Origin: Hufsiella arboris
GTDB lineage: Bacteria; Bacteroidota; Bacteroidia; Sphingobacteriales; Sphingobacteriaceae
DNA length: 64,000 nt
NCBI RefSeq assembly: GCF_009834875.1
Contig: NZ_WVHT01000006.1
Coordinates: forward strand, 248,001 to 312,000
Direction: 5' to 3'
Below, piece by piece: positions 26,365-35,829 of this stretch. Within the stretch, counting starts at the first letter, position 1. Each line of letters starts with the position of its first letter. Under the pieces are notes generated by a model. That model had not been told where the DNA came from and did not search any database. It was given only the letters and a program-made list of their open reading frames with translations. Made by a program: the position numbers and the translations under genes.

Positions 26365-26485
26365 AAAGCTTCGCCCCTCCTAACAAAAACCAGTTACCGC
26401 GGTTACACACAATAAGTGTCAAATTACTTTCAGATTTGGCATTACCTTATTAAATGATTTTATTTGCGCAAAACAGGGTTACTGA

Positions 26486-29029
26486 ATGGCTAAAAATTTA
26501 CTTATTGTCGAGTCTCCGGCTAAAGCAAAAACAATCGAAGGATATTTAGGAAAAGATTTTTTGGTGAAGTCGAGTTACGGCCATATCCGTGATCTGGTAA
26601 AAACCGACGATGCAATTGATACGCAAAATAATTTTGCACAGAAATATGAAGTTCCGGCTGATAAGAAAGCAGTAGTAAGTGAATTAAGAAAACTTGCAAA
26701 GGATGCAGAAATGGTATGGCTCGCATCCGATGAGGACCGCGAGGGAGAAGCGATTTCCTGGCACCTGTTTGAAACTCTTTCTTTAAAAGATGACAGTACT
26801 AAACGCATAGTTTTTCACGAGATCACTAAACCGGCGATTTTAAAAGCTATCGATAACCCGCGCAAAATCGATTATAATCTTGTAAACGCCCAACAGGCCC
26901 GACGTGTGCTCGACAGGTTGGTGGGATTTGAATTGTCGCCGGTTCTGTGGAAAAAGATAAAACCCTCTTTATCAGCGGGTCGCGTACAATCTGTCGCGGT
27001 AAGATTGATAGTTGAGCGTGAAAGGGAGATAAATCAGTTTAAAACCAAAGCAGATTATAAGATCTCGGCAATATTCTCAACCGGAAAAGCAAGGGAACTT
27101 TTCAAAGCCGAATTGTCTCAGCGATTTAACACACAAGAGGAAGCTCAGACATTTTTAAATGCCTGCATCGATAGTAAATTTCGGGTTAAAAATCTCGAAA
27201 CTAAACCTTTAAAGCGAAATCCGGCGCCGCCTTTTACCACGTCGACACTACAACAGGAAGCAAGCCGCAAACTTGGTTTCTCTGTTTCAAGAACTATGAG
27301 TATTGCCCAAAAGCTCTACGAACACGGGAACATAACTTATATGCGTACCGATTCGGTTAACCTTTCGGAAACGGCATTAGCGGCGGCAGCAGCCGAGATC
27401 AACTCTGCATACGGTGAAAAATATCATCAGGCAAGAAAATATAAAACAAAAGCCGCAGGCGCTCAGGAAGCTCACGAAGCCATTCGTCCGACATATTTCG
27501 ATCAACATACCATAAACGGTGACAATTCTGAAAAAAGGCTTTATGAATTGATCTGGAAACGGGCAATTGCATCTCAAATGAGTGAAGCGCAGTTTGATAA
27601 AACAGTTGTTAAAATCGACATATCAAACAGGAACGAAGATTTCATCGCAAATGGCGAGGTAATGAAGTTCGATGGTTTCCTGAAAGTTTATATTGAGTCG
27701 ACAGACGAAGAGGTTCAGTTAGAAGAAGGTGAAGATAACGCCATTCTACCGCCGCTTTCTATAAATCAGGATCTAATTCCAAATGAAATAACGGCCACGG
27801 AGCGCTACAGCCGCCCGCCGGCCCGATACACAGAGGCGAGCCTTGTAAAAAAACTGGAAGAATTAGGTATCGGACGACCGTCAACCTATGCGCCAACGAT
27901 ATCAACCATTCAAAACAGAGGATACGTAATTAAAGACGACCGCGACGGAAAACCGCGGGACTTTAATGTATTACAACTTGTAAATGGCAAAGTAAGCTCA
28001 ACCGTTAAATCGGAAAATTTTGGCGCTGAAAAAGCGAAGCTGTTCCCTACCGATATCGGCGGTGTTGTAAATGATTTCCTGGTAGACCACTTCAAAGGTA
28101 TCGTGGATTTCAATTTCACGGCGTCAGTTGAAAAGCAATTTGATGAAATTGCACAAGGCCTTAAAGAATGGACACAAATGATCAAGTCGTTCTATAGCCC
28201 ATTTCACCAGGAAGTTGAGACGACTTTACAAACTGCCGACCGCGCCACGGGAGAACGCTTATTAGGCCTTGATCCATCTTCCGGAAAAAACGTTTACACC
28301 AAAGTGGGAAAATTCGGACCACTGGTTCAAATCGGCGAAGCAGACGATGAAGAAAAGCCACGTTATGCAAGTCTTCTAAAATCGCAGTCGGTATCAACAA
28401 TAACCCTGGAAGAAGCATTAGAACTATTTAAATTACCGTTCCAACTGGAAGATTACGAGGGAAAAGAGGTATCCATTGGCATCGGACGTTTTGGTCCATA
28501 CGTAAAATGGGGGGAAGCCTTTATTTCGATTCCCAAAAATGTCGATCCTTTAACTATCGACCAGCAAGCCGCAATTGGATTTATCAATCAGAAAATCGAT
28601 GCCGATGCGCCGGTTGCCCATTATGAAAGCCTTCCGGTAACGAAAGGAAAAGGACGTTTCGGACCATTCATTAAATGGAACGATTTGTTTATCAATGTTC
28701 CAAGAGCGTATAATTTCGACAATCTTTCACAAAAAGATATCGATGAACTTATCGGCAAAAAAGTAGAAAAGGAAGCTAACAGATTTATCCAGAACTGGGA
28801 AACTGAAAAGATAGCGATTGAAAACGGCCGCTGGGGACCATTCATTCGATTTGGAAAGCTGATGCTGAAGCTAGGCAAAAATACTTCGACCGGACAGAAA
28901 TATACACCGGAAGAACTGCAATCAATCAGCCTGGATGAAGTTAAAGCGTTCATTAAGGAACAAGTTCCGAACGCGTTCGAAACCAAGGCTAAAAAAACTG
29001 CAAAAAAAGCTGTCGCAAAAAAGAAATAA
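26486..29029 (+). CDS. topA: DNA topoisomerase I
   Basis: Type IA topoisomerase relaxing negative supercoils (EC 5.6.2.1). The Toprim domain opens MAKNLLIVESPAKAKTIEGYLG and includes SDEDREGEAISWH. The active-site tyrosine is Tyr285 in YMRTDSVNL. The middle part (GIGRPSTYAPTISTIQNRGY) is conserved. After about residue 600 the usual zinc-finger cysteines are absent; instead four repeats of the kind FGPYVKWGEAFISIP / RFGPFIKWNDLFINVP / RWGPFIRFGKLMLKL are found, the C-terminal repeat form common in Bacteroidota. The tail is a lysine/alanine run (KKTAKKAVAKKK). Length 847 is normal. Confidence 0.96.
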   Translation: MAKNLLIVESPAKAKTIEGYLGKDFLVKSSYGHIRDLVKTDDAIDTQNNFAQKYEVPADKKAVVSELRKLAKDAEMVWLASDEDREGEAISWHLFETLSLKDDSTKRIVFHEITKPAILKAIDNPRKIDYNLVNAQQARRVLDRLVGFELSPVLWKKIKPSLSAGRVQSVAVRLIVEREREINQFKTKADYKISAIFSTGKARELFKAELSQRFNTQEEAQTFLNACIDSKFRVKNLETKPLKRNPAPPFTTSTLQQEASRKLGFSVSRTMSIAQKLYEHGNITYMRTDSVNLSETALAAAAAEINSAYGEKYHQARKYKTKAAGAQEAHEAIRPTYFDQHTINGDNSEKRLYELIWKRAIASQMSEAQFDKTVVKIDISNRNEDFIANGEVMKFDGFLKVYIESTDEEVQLEEGEDNAILPPLSINQDLIPNEITATERYSRPPARYTEASLVKKLEELGIGRPSTYAPTISTIQNRGYVIKDDRDGKPRDFNVLQLVNGKVSSTVKSENFGAEKAKLFPTDIGGVVNDFLVDHFKGIVDFNFTASVEKQFDEIAQGLKEWTQMIKSFYSPFHQEVETTLQTADRATGERLLGLDPSSGKNVYTKVGKFGPLVQIGEADDEEKPRYASLLKSQSVSTITLEEALELFKLPFQLEDYEGKEVSIGIGRFGPYVKWGEAFISIPKNVDPLTIDQQAAIGFINQKIDADAPVAHYESLPVTKGKGRFGPFIKWNDLFINVPRAYNFDNLSQKDIDELIGKKVEKEANRFIQNWETEKIAIENGRWGPFIRFGKLMLKLGKNTSTGQKYTPEELQSISLDEVKAFIKEQVPNAFETKAKKTAKKAVAKKK

Positions 29030-29086
29030 CGGCTTTATTCCATAGCGAACCTTAAAACAAGAGCGAATAAGCTCAGTTAATTACTT

Positions 29087-29491
29087 ATGAAAAAAGATCT
29101 TCCGGAAAATATAGTTGAAGACATTTCCGTCGCTGTTGTCCTCGAGAAGGACTCACCGTCCGGCAAAGCATGGAATGTTTATCTGATCAACTATAAGTCG
29201 GAGGCTATCAATACAGTCCTGGTAAGTTCAAAAGGTTATGGTACAAAAGATGGCGAAGATGTTAAAACTTCTGTTCTTCGTCATTCAATCGGTGATATTC
29301 CGTCTCATCATTACGCGCTGATCGAGGCAATTGACGAACAGGTGTTCGGCCTGACGAACGAATACTGGCTAAGCTATTACATCAACGGAACTATTTTCGA
29401 TAAAAAATTCATCTTCCTACCCGAAAGCATTGTCGATTCAAACCTGATTCGTATTCCATTAGTAAATAAACCAGGCGTGATGATAGGCTAG
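29087..29491 (+). CDS. Conserved hypothetical protein
   Basis: A soluble 134-residue protein starting MKKDLPENIVEDISVAVVLEKD. The sequence is well-mixed with alternating strands (AWNVYLINYKSEAINTVLVSSKGYG; EYWLSYYINGTIFDKKFIFLP), suggesting a small beta-rich fold. It lies 57 nt after topA on the same strand. I recall proteins like this in Sphingobacteriaceae, sometimes mislabelled as tRNA-synthetase subunits, but no synthetase motif is present. I cannot assign a function. Confidence 0.72.
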   Translation: MKKDLPENIVEDISVAVVLEKDSPSGKAWNVYLINYKSEAINTVLVSSKGYGTKDGEDVKTSVLRHSIGDIPSHHYALIEAIDEQVFGLTNEYWLSYYINGTIFDKKFIFLPESIVDSNLIRIPLVNKPGVMIG

Positions 29492-29642
29492 TTCACCGCT
29501 ATCATTATTTCTCATTTTACTTAACAAAAAAACATCAGTTTAAAAACACAGCTTTTAGTTGTTTGTTAAATGCTCGATTTAAGCTTAGATTCGCTCAATT
29601 TATCGATTGCATCGCTTAAAAAACATCCAAATCTTTAAAATC

Positions 29643-31379
29643 ATGCACGAATTAGAACCATCAGTTTCAGAAAAAATCAATCAGTGGCTACAAGGAAATT
29701 ATGATGCCGACACAAAAAAAGCAATTCAGGATCTTGTTGATCAAGGCGCAAATACCGAGCTCACTGACTCATTTTACCGGGATCTGGAGTTTGGAACAGG
29801 AGGACTTCGCGGAACGATGGGTCCAGGCTCAAACCGTGTAAATAAATATACCATTGGAACGGCGACTCAGGGTTTAGCAAACTACCTTAAAAGAACATAT
29901 CCCGGCGAAAAAATTAAAGTTGCCATAGCGCACGATAGCCGCAATAAATCAGATTATTTTGCAAAAATAACGGCTGACGTTTTCTCTGCGAACGATATCT
30001 ACGTATACTTTTTCAGCGAACTAAGACCAACACCCGAACTTTCATTTGCCATCCGCCAGCTTGGATGTAAAAGCGGCGTGATGATCACCGCATCTCACAA
30101 TCCGAAGGAATATAACGGCTACAAAGCTTACGGAGCTGATGGCGGCCAGTTTGTTTCGCCTCACGACAAGAATGTAATGGCGGAGGTAAGCGCCATTAAA
30201 TCAATAGACGACGTGAAGTTTGATAGGGTTGATTCGAACATCGAAACAATCCTGGAAGATATTGACAACTCGTATCTGGAAAAAATCAAGGCGTTATCAG
30301 TGTCACCGGATGCAATAAAACGCCAAAGCGACCTGAAAATAGTTTATTCCCCTATTCATGGAACTGGTATTACCCTAGTTCCAAAAGCTCTCGCTCAGCT
30401 TGGATTTACCAACGTAACACTGGTTGAAGAACAAACAACTCCAGATGGCAATTTCCCTACCGTAGTTTATCCAAACCCGGAAGAGAAGGAAGCTTTAACA
30501 CTTGCTCTTAAAAAAGCCAAAGAAATCGATGCCGACCTTGTGCTGGCAACTGATCCTGATGCCGACCGTGTAGGTATCGCAGTCAAAAACACAGAAGGCG
30601 AATTCGTTTTACTCAACGGTAATCAAACAGGAACGCTCCTGATTAATTATATGCTGACTGCATGGGAAAAAGCAGGAAAGCTTACAGGGAAAGAGTACAT
30701 CGTTAAAACGATCGTGACATCATATCTGATTGACAAAATTGCTGAATCTAAAAATGTGACTTGCTATAATACGCTGACAGGCTTTAAATACATCGGGGAA
30801 CTGATGACTAAATTTCAGGGCGAAAAGACGTTTATAGCTGGCGGAGAAGAGAGTTATGGCTACCTTGTCGGTGAACTGGTGAGAGATAAAGATGCAATCG
30901 TGTCAAGCGCTTTTATTTCGGAGATGACCGCATATTATAAAGATCAGGGTAGCAGTTTGTTCAGCGCTTTACTTAACATGTATCGCGAATACGGTTTTTA
31001 CAAGGAAAAACTGGTATCGATAACTAAAAAGGGAAAATCAGGTGCTGAAGAGATTCTGGCTTTGATGGATAAATTTCGGAATAATCCTCCGGCAACACTG
31101 GGCGGATCTAAAGTGACTAAGCTAAAAGATTACGAACTACGAAAAGAAACGGATATCGCCAGCGGCTCGATCTCAGAAATCGAATTGCCAAAATCAGATG
31201 TACTGCAATTTATAACAGAAGACGGAAGTATAATCAGCGCTCGCCCGTCAGGTACCGAGCCTAAAATCAAATTTTACTGCAGTGTAAACGGTAAACTTGA
31301 TGATGTTACAAAATTCCACGCCGCAGATGCAGAAATGGAAAGTAAAATCACTTCGATTATGAACGATCTGGGTGTTTAA
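29643..31379 (+). CDS. Phosphoglucomutase/phosphomannomutase (phosphohexomutase)
   Basis: Interconverts hexose-1- and -6-phosphates. The four domain signatures are in order: GTGGLRGTMGPGSNRVNKYT near the N-terminus, the phosphoserine loop GVMITASHNPKEYNGYK, the magnesium loop ATDPDADRVGIA, the sugar-binding GGEESYGYL and the phosphate-binding RPSGTEPKIKFY. From ATG 29643 it has 578 residues, the length of the PgcA-type long mutases. The ORF continues 12 codons upstream to a TTG, which I discount. Products feed UDP-glucose and cell-envelope sugars. The gene ends in front of a strong bidirectional terminator. Confidence 0.93.
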   Translation: MHELEPSVSEKINQWLQGNYDADTKKAIQDLVDQGANTELTDSFYRDLEFGTGGLRGTMGPGSNRVNKYTIGTATQGLANYLKRTYPGEKIKVAIAHDSRNKSDYFAKITADVFSANDIYVYFFSELRPTPELSFAIRQLGCKSGVMITASHNPKEYNGYKAYGADGGQFVSPHDKNVMAEVSAIKSIDDVKFDRVDSNIETILEDIDNSYLEKIKALSVSPDAIKRQSDLKIVYSPIHGTGITLVPKALAQLGFTNVTLVEEQTTPDGNFPTVVYPNPEEKEALTLALKKAKEIDADLVLATDPDADRVGIAVKNTEGEFVLLNGNQTGTLLINYMLTAWEKAGKLTGKEYIVKTIVTSYLIDKIAESKNVTCYNTLTGFKYIGELMTKFQGEKTFIAGGEESYGYLVGELVRDKDAIVSSAFISEMTAYYKDQGSSLFSALLNMYREYGFYKEKLVSITKKGKSGAEEILALMDKFRNNPPATLGGSKVTKLKDYELRKETDIASGSISEIELPKSDVLQFITEDGSIISARPSGTEPKIKFYCSVNGKLDDVTKFHAADAEMESKITSIMNDLGV

Positions 31380-31425
31380 GCTTTTGGAAATATCAGTTAC
31401 CGGCTTAAAACCAGTAACTGAATCT

Positions 31426-31458
31426 AAAAAAGGAGCAATATTAATTGCTCCTTTTTTT
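31426..31458. terminator. Bidirectional terminator between phosphohexomutase and DEAD helicase genes
   Basis: A 14-bp stem (31426-31439 with 31444-31457), 4-nt loop, T tract on both strands. It overlaps the last codons of the minus-strand helicase gene. A second dyad, CAGTTAC/GTAACTG (31394-31420), lies just upstream. Confidence 0.85.
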
Positions 31459-32688
31459 ATAAAATACTCTTTTCTTGTTCTTATGGCCGGAAGTTGGTGA
31501 ATTTTTATGATTCGATTTCGGCTTTTCGAGTTCCTTGGAGGTAATATTTCCAAATTTTGCCTGCCACTGGTGTTCTCCGGAATCAATAGTTTTGGCAATC
31601 AATTTTTGGATGTCCTTTAAAAACAGTCGTTCTTCGTCATCGCAGAATGATAAAGCGATTCCATCCGCCCCTGCTCTGCCGGTACGGCCTATACGGTGTA
31701 CATAAGTTTCAGGAACATTCGGCAACTCATAATTAATTACGTGAGTTAAGTCGTCGATATCAATTCCCCTTGCAGCGATATCAGTCGCTACCAGAACTCT
31801 TGTGTCCTTGGATTTGAAATTCGTTAAGGCTCGCTGACGAGCGTTTTGAGATTTATTGCCGTGAATAGCTTCGGCTGTGATGTTTGCTCTTACAAGATCC
31901 TTAACCACTTTATCTGCCCCATGCTTTGTCCGGGTGAACACCAGCAAAGTTTGAATGGCGTTATCTTTCAAGATATCAATGAGCAGGTGTTTCTTATTTT
32001 GCTTCTCTACAAAATAAACTAGCTGTTGGATTTTCTCGGCAGTTGAAGATACGGGAGTCACCTCAACCTTAACAGGATCTGTTAATATCGTATTTGCAAG
32101 TTTCTGAATTTCAGTTGGCATCGTGGCCGAGAAAAACAGCGTTTGCCGCTGATGCGGTATTTTAGCGATAACCTTTTTTACGTCGTGGATAAAGCCCATA
32201 TCCAGCATGCGGTCTGCTTCATCCAAAACAAAAATCTGAAGATGCTTTAGATCGATGAAACCCTGACCCATGAGGTCTAAAAGTCGGCCGGGAGTAGCGA
32301 CAAGAATGTCGATTCCTTTTTTTAAAGCGTTTGTCTGCGCTAATTGAGAAACCCCGCCAAATATAACGGTATGTTTCAGGTCGGTATATTTTCCGTACGC
32401 TTCAATGCTTTCGCCAATCTGGATGGCAAGCTCGCGAGTCGGCGTCAGAATCAAACTATGTATAACACGGTGATTTTTTGGCTGGTATTTCGTTTTTGAA
32501 AGCAACTGCAGAATCGGAACAGAAAACGCTGCTGTTTTTCCGGTACCGGTTTGGGCACAGCCCAGTAAGTCTCTGCCTTGTAATACCACCGGAATTGCTT
32601 GCTGTTGTATCGGGGTGGGAACTTCGTATCCCTCTGATTTAAGAGCTTTTAAGATCGGCTCTATAAGTTGTAAATTGTCAAATGTCAT
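31441..32688 (-). CDS. DEAD-box RNA helicase
   Basis: A second RNA helicase in the window, 415 residues. Motifs: Q-motif [51 protein letters not shown] and HRIGRTGR. The C-terminal tail is short and basic ([23 protein letters not shown]). The RhlE-like core suggests a role in ribosome assembly or cold growth. Its leader carries a GAACGCT/AGCGTTC hairpin (32703-32726) between the start and a -7 box at 32738, which could be a structural control element. The stop codon lies within the shared terminator. Confidence 0.93.
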   Translation of the reverse strand: MTFDNLQLIEPILKALKSEGYEVPTPIQQQAIPVVLQGRDLLGCAQTGTGKTAAFSVPILQLLSKTKYQPKNHRVIHSLILTPTRELAIQIGESIEAYGKYTDLKHTVIFGGVSQLAQTNALKKGIDILVATPGRLLDLMGQGFIDLKHLQIFVLDEADRMLDMGFIHDVKKVIAKIPHQRQTLFFSATMPTEIQKLANTILTDPVKVEVTPVSSTAEKIQQLVYFVEKQNKKHLLIDILKDNAIQTLLVFTRTKHGADKVVKDLVRANITAEAIHGNKSQNARQRALTNFKSKDTRVLVATDIAARGIDIDDLTHVINYELPNVPETYVHRIGRTGRAGADGIALSFCDDEERLFLKDIQKLIAKTIDSGEHQWQAKFGNITSKELEKPKSNHKNSPTSGHKNKKRVFYKKRSN

Positions 32689-32737
32689 TTATGAATACTA
32701 AAGAACGCTTGTTATTACAGCGTTCCAATTTAAGCTG

Positions 32738-32745
32738 CAAAGGTA
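32738..32745 (-). promoter_or_regulatory. -7 box TACCTTTG of the DEAD helicase gene
   Basis: Exact TAnnTTTG on the minus strand 49 nt before the helicase start; no good -33 TTG was found. The resulting leader of about 45 nt contains a 7-bp hairpin. Confidence 0.45.
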
Positions 32746-32800
32746 ACTTTAAAAAAGCGTTTAAAAATCATCCTTATAACATCATTTATACCGGCGCAAA

Positions 32801-32831
32801 TTGCGATAACCAATAGCTAACTATATCTTTG
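32801..32831 (+). promoter_or_regulatory. Promoter of the SCO/cytochrome c pair
   Basis: TTG at 32801-32803, a 20-nt spacer and an exact TATCTTTG at 32824-32831, a model Bacteroidota promoter. The leader to the ATG at 32851 is about 15 nt. Confidence 0.7.
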
Positions 32832-32850
32832 GAAAATCGAACGGACTTAC

Positions 32851-33492
32851 ATGAAATATTTCGGCGCACTTATCATTTCACTTACTGCATTTATATCCTG
32901 CACACAACCGGAAAAAAAACTTCCGATATTAGGTAATCGCGAACCAGTAGAAAAAACTGTTGACGGAAAAGTAGTGGTCGATACAGTTTACCAAACAATC
33001 CCATCATTCAATTTTATTAACCAGGATAGCGTTCAGGTAAGCGATAAAAATTTTGCCGGAAAGGTTTATGTAGCCGATTTCTTTTTTACCTCGTGCACCA
33101 GTATTTGCCCGATAATGCATCGGAACATGCTGAAGGTTTACAACCAATATAAAAGTAATCCGGAAGTAAAACTTCTTTCACATAGCATCGATTCAAAATA
33201 CGACACACCTTCCCAGCTAAAAAAATATGCTGACAAACTTGGCGTGAAGGGCGATATGTGGGAATTTGTAAACGGGCCTCATGACGCAATTTATGGTATC
33301 GCTGAAAAAAGCTACCTGGTTTCCGTTGCAGCCGACAGTAAGGATCCTGCAAATTTCATTCACCAGGGTTGGTTTGTTTTAGTTGATAAAGACAAGAGGC
33401 TCCGTGGTGCTTATGATGGCACTGATCCTAAACAGGTTGATCAGTTGACCAGCGACATTCAGACATTGCTGGACGAGTATCATACAAGATGA
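32851..33492 (+). CDS. SCO1/SenC family lipoprotein
   Basis: A 213-residue thioredoxin-fold lipoprotein that delivers copper or redox equivalents for assembly of cytochrome oxidase CuA. The signal MKYFGALIISLTAFISC ends in a lipobox. The metal-binding pair is in FFFTSCTSICPIMH (CxxxC), and the third ligand is the His in NFIHQGWFVLVD. It shares its message with the small cytochrome c that overlaps its stop by 4 nt, which fits a role in respiratory chain assembly. No oxidase subunit is in the window. Confidence 0.9.
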   Translation: MKYFGALIISLTAFISCTQPEKKLPILGNREPVEKTVDGKVVVDTVYQTIPSFNFINQDSVQVSDKNFAGKVYVADFFFTSCTSICPIMHRNMLKVYNQYKSNPEVKLLSHSIDSKYDTPSQLKKYADKLGVKGDMWEFVNGPHDAIYGIAEKSYLVSVAADSKDPANFIHQGWFVLVDKDKRLRGAYDGTDPKQVDQLTSDIQTLLDEYHTR

Positions 33493-33905
33493 AAAAAATT
33501 GTTTCAGCGAGTGTATTTCTGTTGTTGATCTTCCTTTATGCCTGTCAAAGCGACAAGGAAATAGAGCAGCAGCGGTACTTTGTTAACGGAAAAAGTATTT
33601 TCGAACAGCATTGCCAGAACTGCCACGGTGCGAACGGCGAAGGGCTTGGCGAACTTTATCCCCCGCTTACTGATACCGTTTTTATGAGATCCAATAAAAG
33701 CAAAATTGCCTGCATCATAAAAAACGGCTCCAATACCGCGTTGATGGTTCACAACAAGAAATATGAAGGTAAAATGCCGGCTGAATCCGATCTTTCCGAC
33801 ATTGAAATAGCGGAAATCGTAAATTATATAACCAATTCATTCGGCAATAAACTTGGCGATTATGATGTAAATAACGCCGCGGCAGATTTGAAGAATTGTC
33901 AATAA
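33489..33905 (+). CDS. Class I cytochrome c lipoprotein
   Basis: A 138-residue lipoprotein (MKKIVSASVFLLLIFLYAC) with one haem-binding motif, CQNCH, and a plausible axial Met in YEGKMPAESDLSD. The arrangement FEQHCQNCHGANGEGLGELYPPL is that of small electron carriers. It overlaps the SCO gene by 4 nt (ATGA), so it is translationally coupled to it. It probably shuttles electrons to a terminal oxidase or to the periplasmic haem dehydrogenase encoded earlier, but the partner is not shown. Confidence 0.9.
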   Translation: MKKIVSASVFLLLIFLYACQSDKEIEQQRYFVNGKSIFEQHCQNCHGANGEGLGELYPPLTDTVFMRSNKSKIACIIKNGSNTALMVHNKKYEGKMPAESDLSDIEIAEIVNYITNSFGNKLGDYDVNNAAADLKNCQ

Positions 33906-33924
33906 AATGAAAAACGTATCTTTG
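33896..33924 (+). promoter_or_regulatory. Promoter of rnpB
   Basis: TTG at 33896-33898, 18-nt spacer, exact TATCTTTG at 33917-33924. It overlaps the last codons of the cytochrome c gene and places the start at about 33928, the first paired base of the RNA. Confidence 0.75.
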
Positions 33925-33927
33925 CCG

Positions 33928-34305
33928 GGCAAGCCGTTCTATCGCTTCAATTAATTTTGAAGAGGAAAGTCCGGGCAACACAGAGCATCCTGCTTCCTAA
34001 CGGGAAGGATCCTGGTTAACAGGAGACGGAAAGTGCCACAGAAAATAAACTACTGCTGATTTCTGATCGGCAGAAAAGGTGAAAACGTGAGGTAAGAGCT
34101 CACGGCTTTGAATGGCGACATTCATCGCGGTAAACCCCAGGAGTTGAAAGACCAAATAAACCCCGGTTACGGAGCTGCTCGTTCCTAATACTTGTATTAC
34201 CGGGAAGGGTAGGTCGTTTGAGCGTATCAGCAATGATACGCCTAGATAAATGATAGAAGCCCCCGATTTATCGTGGGAACAGAACCCGGCTTACAGGCTT
34301 GCATT
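33928..34305 (+). ncRNA. rnpB: RNase P RNA
   Basis: Catalytic RNA that matures tRNA 5' ends. The signature GAGGAAAGTCCGGGC lies at 33962-33976, the core GACGGAAAGTGCCACAGAAA follows at about 34026-34045, and the 3' element ACAGAACCCGGCTTA is at 34279-34293. The two ends pair as helix P1, GCAAGCC (33929-33935) with GGCTTGC (34296-34302). The total of about 375 nt suits a bacterial type A RNA. A T-rich run follows directly and probably ends transcription. A 41-codon N-terminal extension that could be drawn for the downstream regulator overlaps this RNA and is not real. Confidence 0.96.
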
Positions 34306-34395
34306 TTTTACTTTTCCTCAAAACAATCACCAAACAAATTCGTTAAATGTCCAGTAAAAAGAACACTTTTACGAATAACCTCGCAAAAAGACTTT

Positions 34396-35784
34396 ATGAC
34401 AAAAATCCTCATCATTGACGATGAACGTGCCATTCGCAATACTTTAAGAGAAATTTTAGAATACGAAGATTACCTGGTTGAAGATGTCGATAACGGTATC
34501 GACGGGCTGGACCTTATACGTAAAAACGACTATAACCTTATCCTTTGCGACATAAAAATGAACCGCATGGATGGTATGGAAGTCCTGACTGAGGGCCTTG
34601 CAATAAAACCTGATCTGCCTTTCATCATGATCTCCGGGCACGGAAACATTGAAACTGCCGTTGAGGCCAGCAAAAAAGGAGCGTTCGATTTCATTTCCAA
34701 ACCACCGGATCTGAATAGATTGTTAATCACGGTACGCAATGCACTTGAACGTGGAAGTTTAGTTACCGAAACGAAGGTTTTAAAAAGAAAAACCAGCAAA
34801 ACGCGGGAAATTCTTGGTGACTCGCCGGCAATAGGAAAGATTAAAGAAACGATCGAACGGGTTGCTCCTACCGATGCACGTGTATTAATCACCGGTGCCA
34901 ACGGAAGTGGAAAAGAATTAGTTGCAAGGTGGCTACATGAAAAATCAAACCGGGCGAGCGGTTCGCTTATAGAAGTAAATTGCGCCGCAATACCTTCCGA
35001 ATTAATTGAAAGTGAACTTTTCGGTCACGAAAAAGGGTCTTTTACTTCCGCGATGAAACAGCGCATAGGGAAATTTGAGCAGGCCAACGGTGGAACGCTT
35101 TTTCTTGACGAGATCGGTGATATGAGCCTTTCAGCCCAGGCAAAGGTTTTGCGCGCTTTGCAGGAAAACAAAATAACGCGTGTCGGGGGCGAAAAGGAAA
35201 TTGAGGTGAACGTACGTGTTGTCGCAGCGACAAATAAAGATCTGCTTAAAGAAATTGAAAGCGGAAACTTCCGAATGGACCTTTACCATCGCTTGAGCGT
35301 TATCCTTATTCATGTCCCTTCTCTGATTGAACGGAAAGATGATATCACCATCATTGCTCAAAGCTTTTGCGAGGAAATCTGTAACGATTATGGCATCCCT
35401 ACAAAAAAGTTTACTGTTGGCGCAATTGAAGCTCTTAAATCGTTGCCGTGGACAGGTAATATCCGTGAACTGCGAAACATGGTTGAAAGGTTGATTATTC
35501 TAAGTGATAAAACCATCACCGAAAATGATGTTAGTACTTTTGCCAATCCGTCGGGCCCGGTTACTGCAACACCGGCCGCTACAATCGGCGCTCCGGTTCA
35601 AAACAACTACGATAGTTTCGCAAATTTTCAGGAGTATAAAGATTATGCTGAGCGCGAATTTATCAAGTATAAGCTGGAAAAAAACAATTGGAACGTATCT
35701 AAAACGGCCGACGATATTGATATTCAGCGAAGTCACTTGTACAGCAAAATTGAAAAATACGGCCTGAAGCGGACCACCGAATAG
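34396..35784 (+). CDS. NtrC-type sigma-54-dependent response regulator
   Basis: A 462-residue response regulator. The receiver domain has the phosphoacceptor Asp52 in LILCDIKMNRMDG. The AAA+ domain carries a Walker A variant GANGSGKE near residue 167, LFLDEIGDM (Walker B) and RVVAATNKDL. The loop that contacts sigma-54 is GSFTSA (residues 214-219) in place of the usual GAFTGA. The C-terminal Fis-type HTH is NNWNVSKTADDIDIQRSHLYSKIEKY. The ATG at 34396 is chosen because the ORF upstream of it runs through rnpB. No partner kinase is adjacent. A terminator follows. Confidence 0.93.
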   Translation: MTKILIIDDERAIRNTLREILEYEDYLVEDVDNGIDGLDLIRKNDYNLILCDIKMNRMDGMEVLTEGLAIKPDLPFIMISGHGNIETAVEASKKGAFDFISKPPDLNRLLITVRNALERGSLVTETKVLKRKTSKTREILGDSPAIGKIKETIERVAPTDARVLITGANGSGKELVARWLHEKSNRASGSLIEVNCAAIPSELIESELFGHEKGSFTSAMKQRIGKFEQANGGTLFLDEIGDMSLSAQAKVLRALQENKITRVGGEKEIEVNVRVVAATNKDLLKEIESGNFRMDLYHRLSVILIHVPSLIERKDDITIIAQSFCEEICNDYGIPTKKFTVGAIEALKSLPWTGNIRELRNMVERLIILSDKTITENDVSTFANPSGPVTATPAATIGAPVQNNYDSFANFQEYKDYAEREFIKYKLEKNNWNVSKTADDIDIQRSHLYSKIEKYGLKRTTE

Positions 35785-35796
35785 ACGTAAAAGACC

Positions 35797-35829
35797 AGGG
35801 CTGATAGTTTTTTCTATCGGCCCTTTTTA
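35797..35829. terminator. Terminator between response regulator and ClC channel genes
   Basis: An 11-bp stem with one G-T pair (35797-35807 with 35814-35824), a T6 loop and TTTTT on the plus side. It touches the end of the minus-strand gene. Confidence 0.8.

Noticed and set aside
15536-32688. Two DEAD-box helicases considered as a duplication
   Set aside because: They share only the conserved core; flanks, tails and neighbours differ, so they are old paralogues of a normal helicase complement.
34273-34395. 41-codon N-terminal extension of the NtrC-type regulator
   Set aside because: It runs through the 3' end of RNase P RNA; the receiver domain starts properly at ATG 34396.
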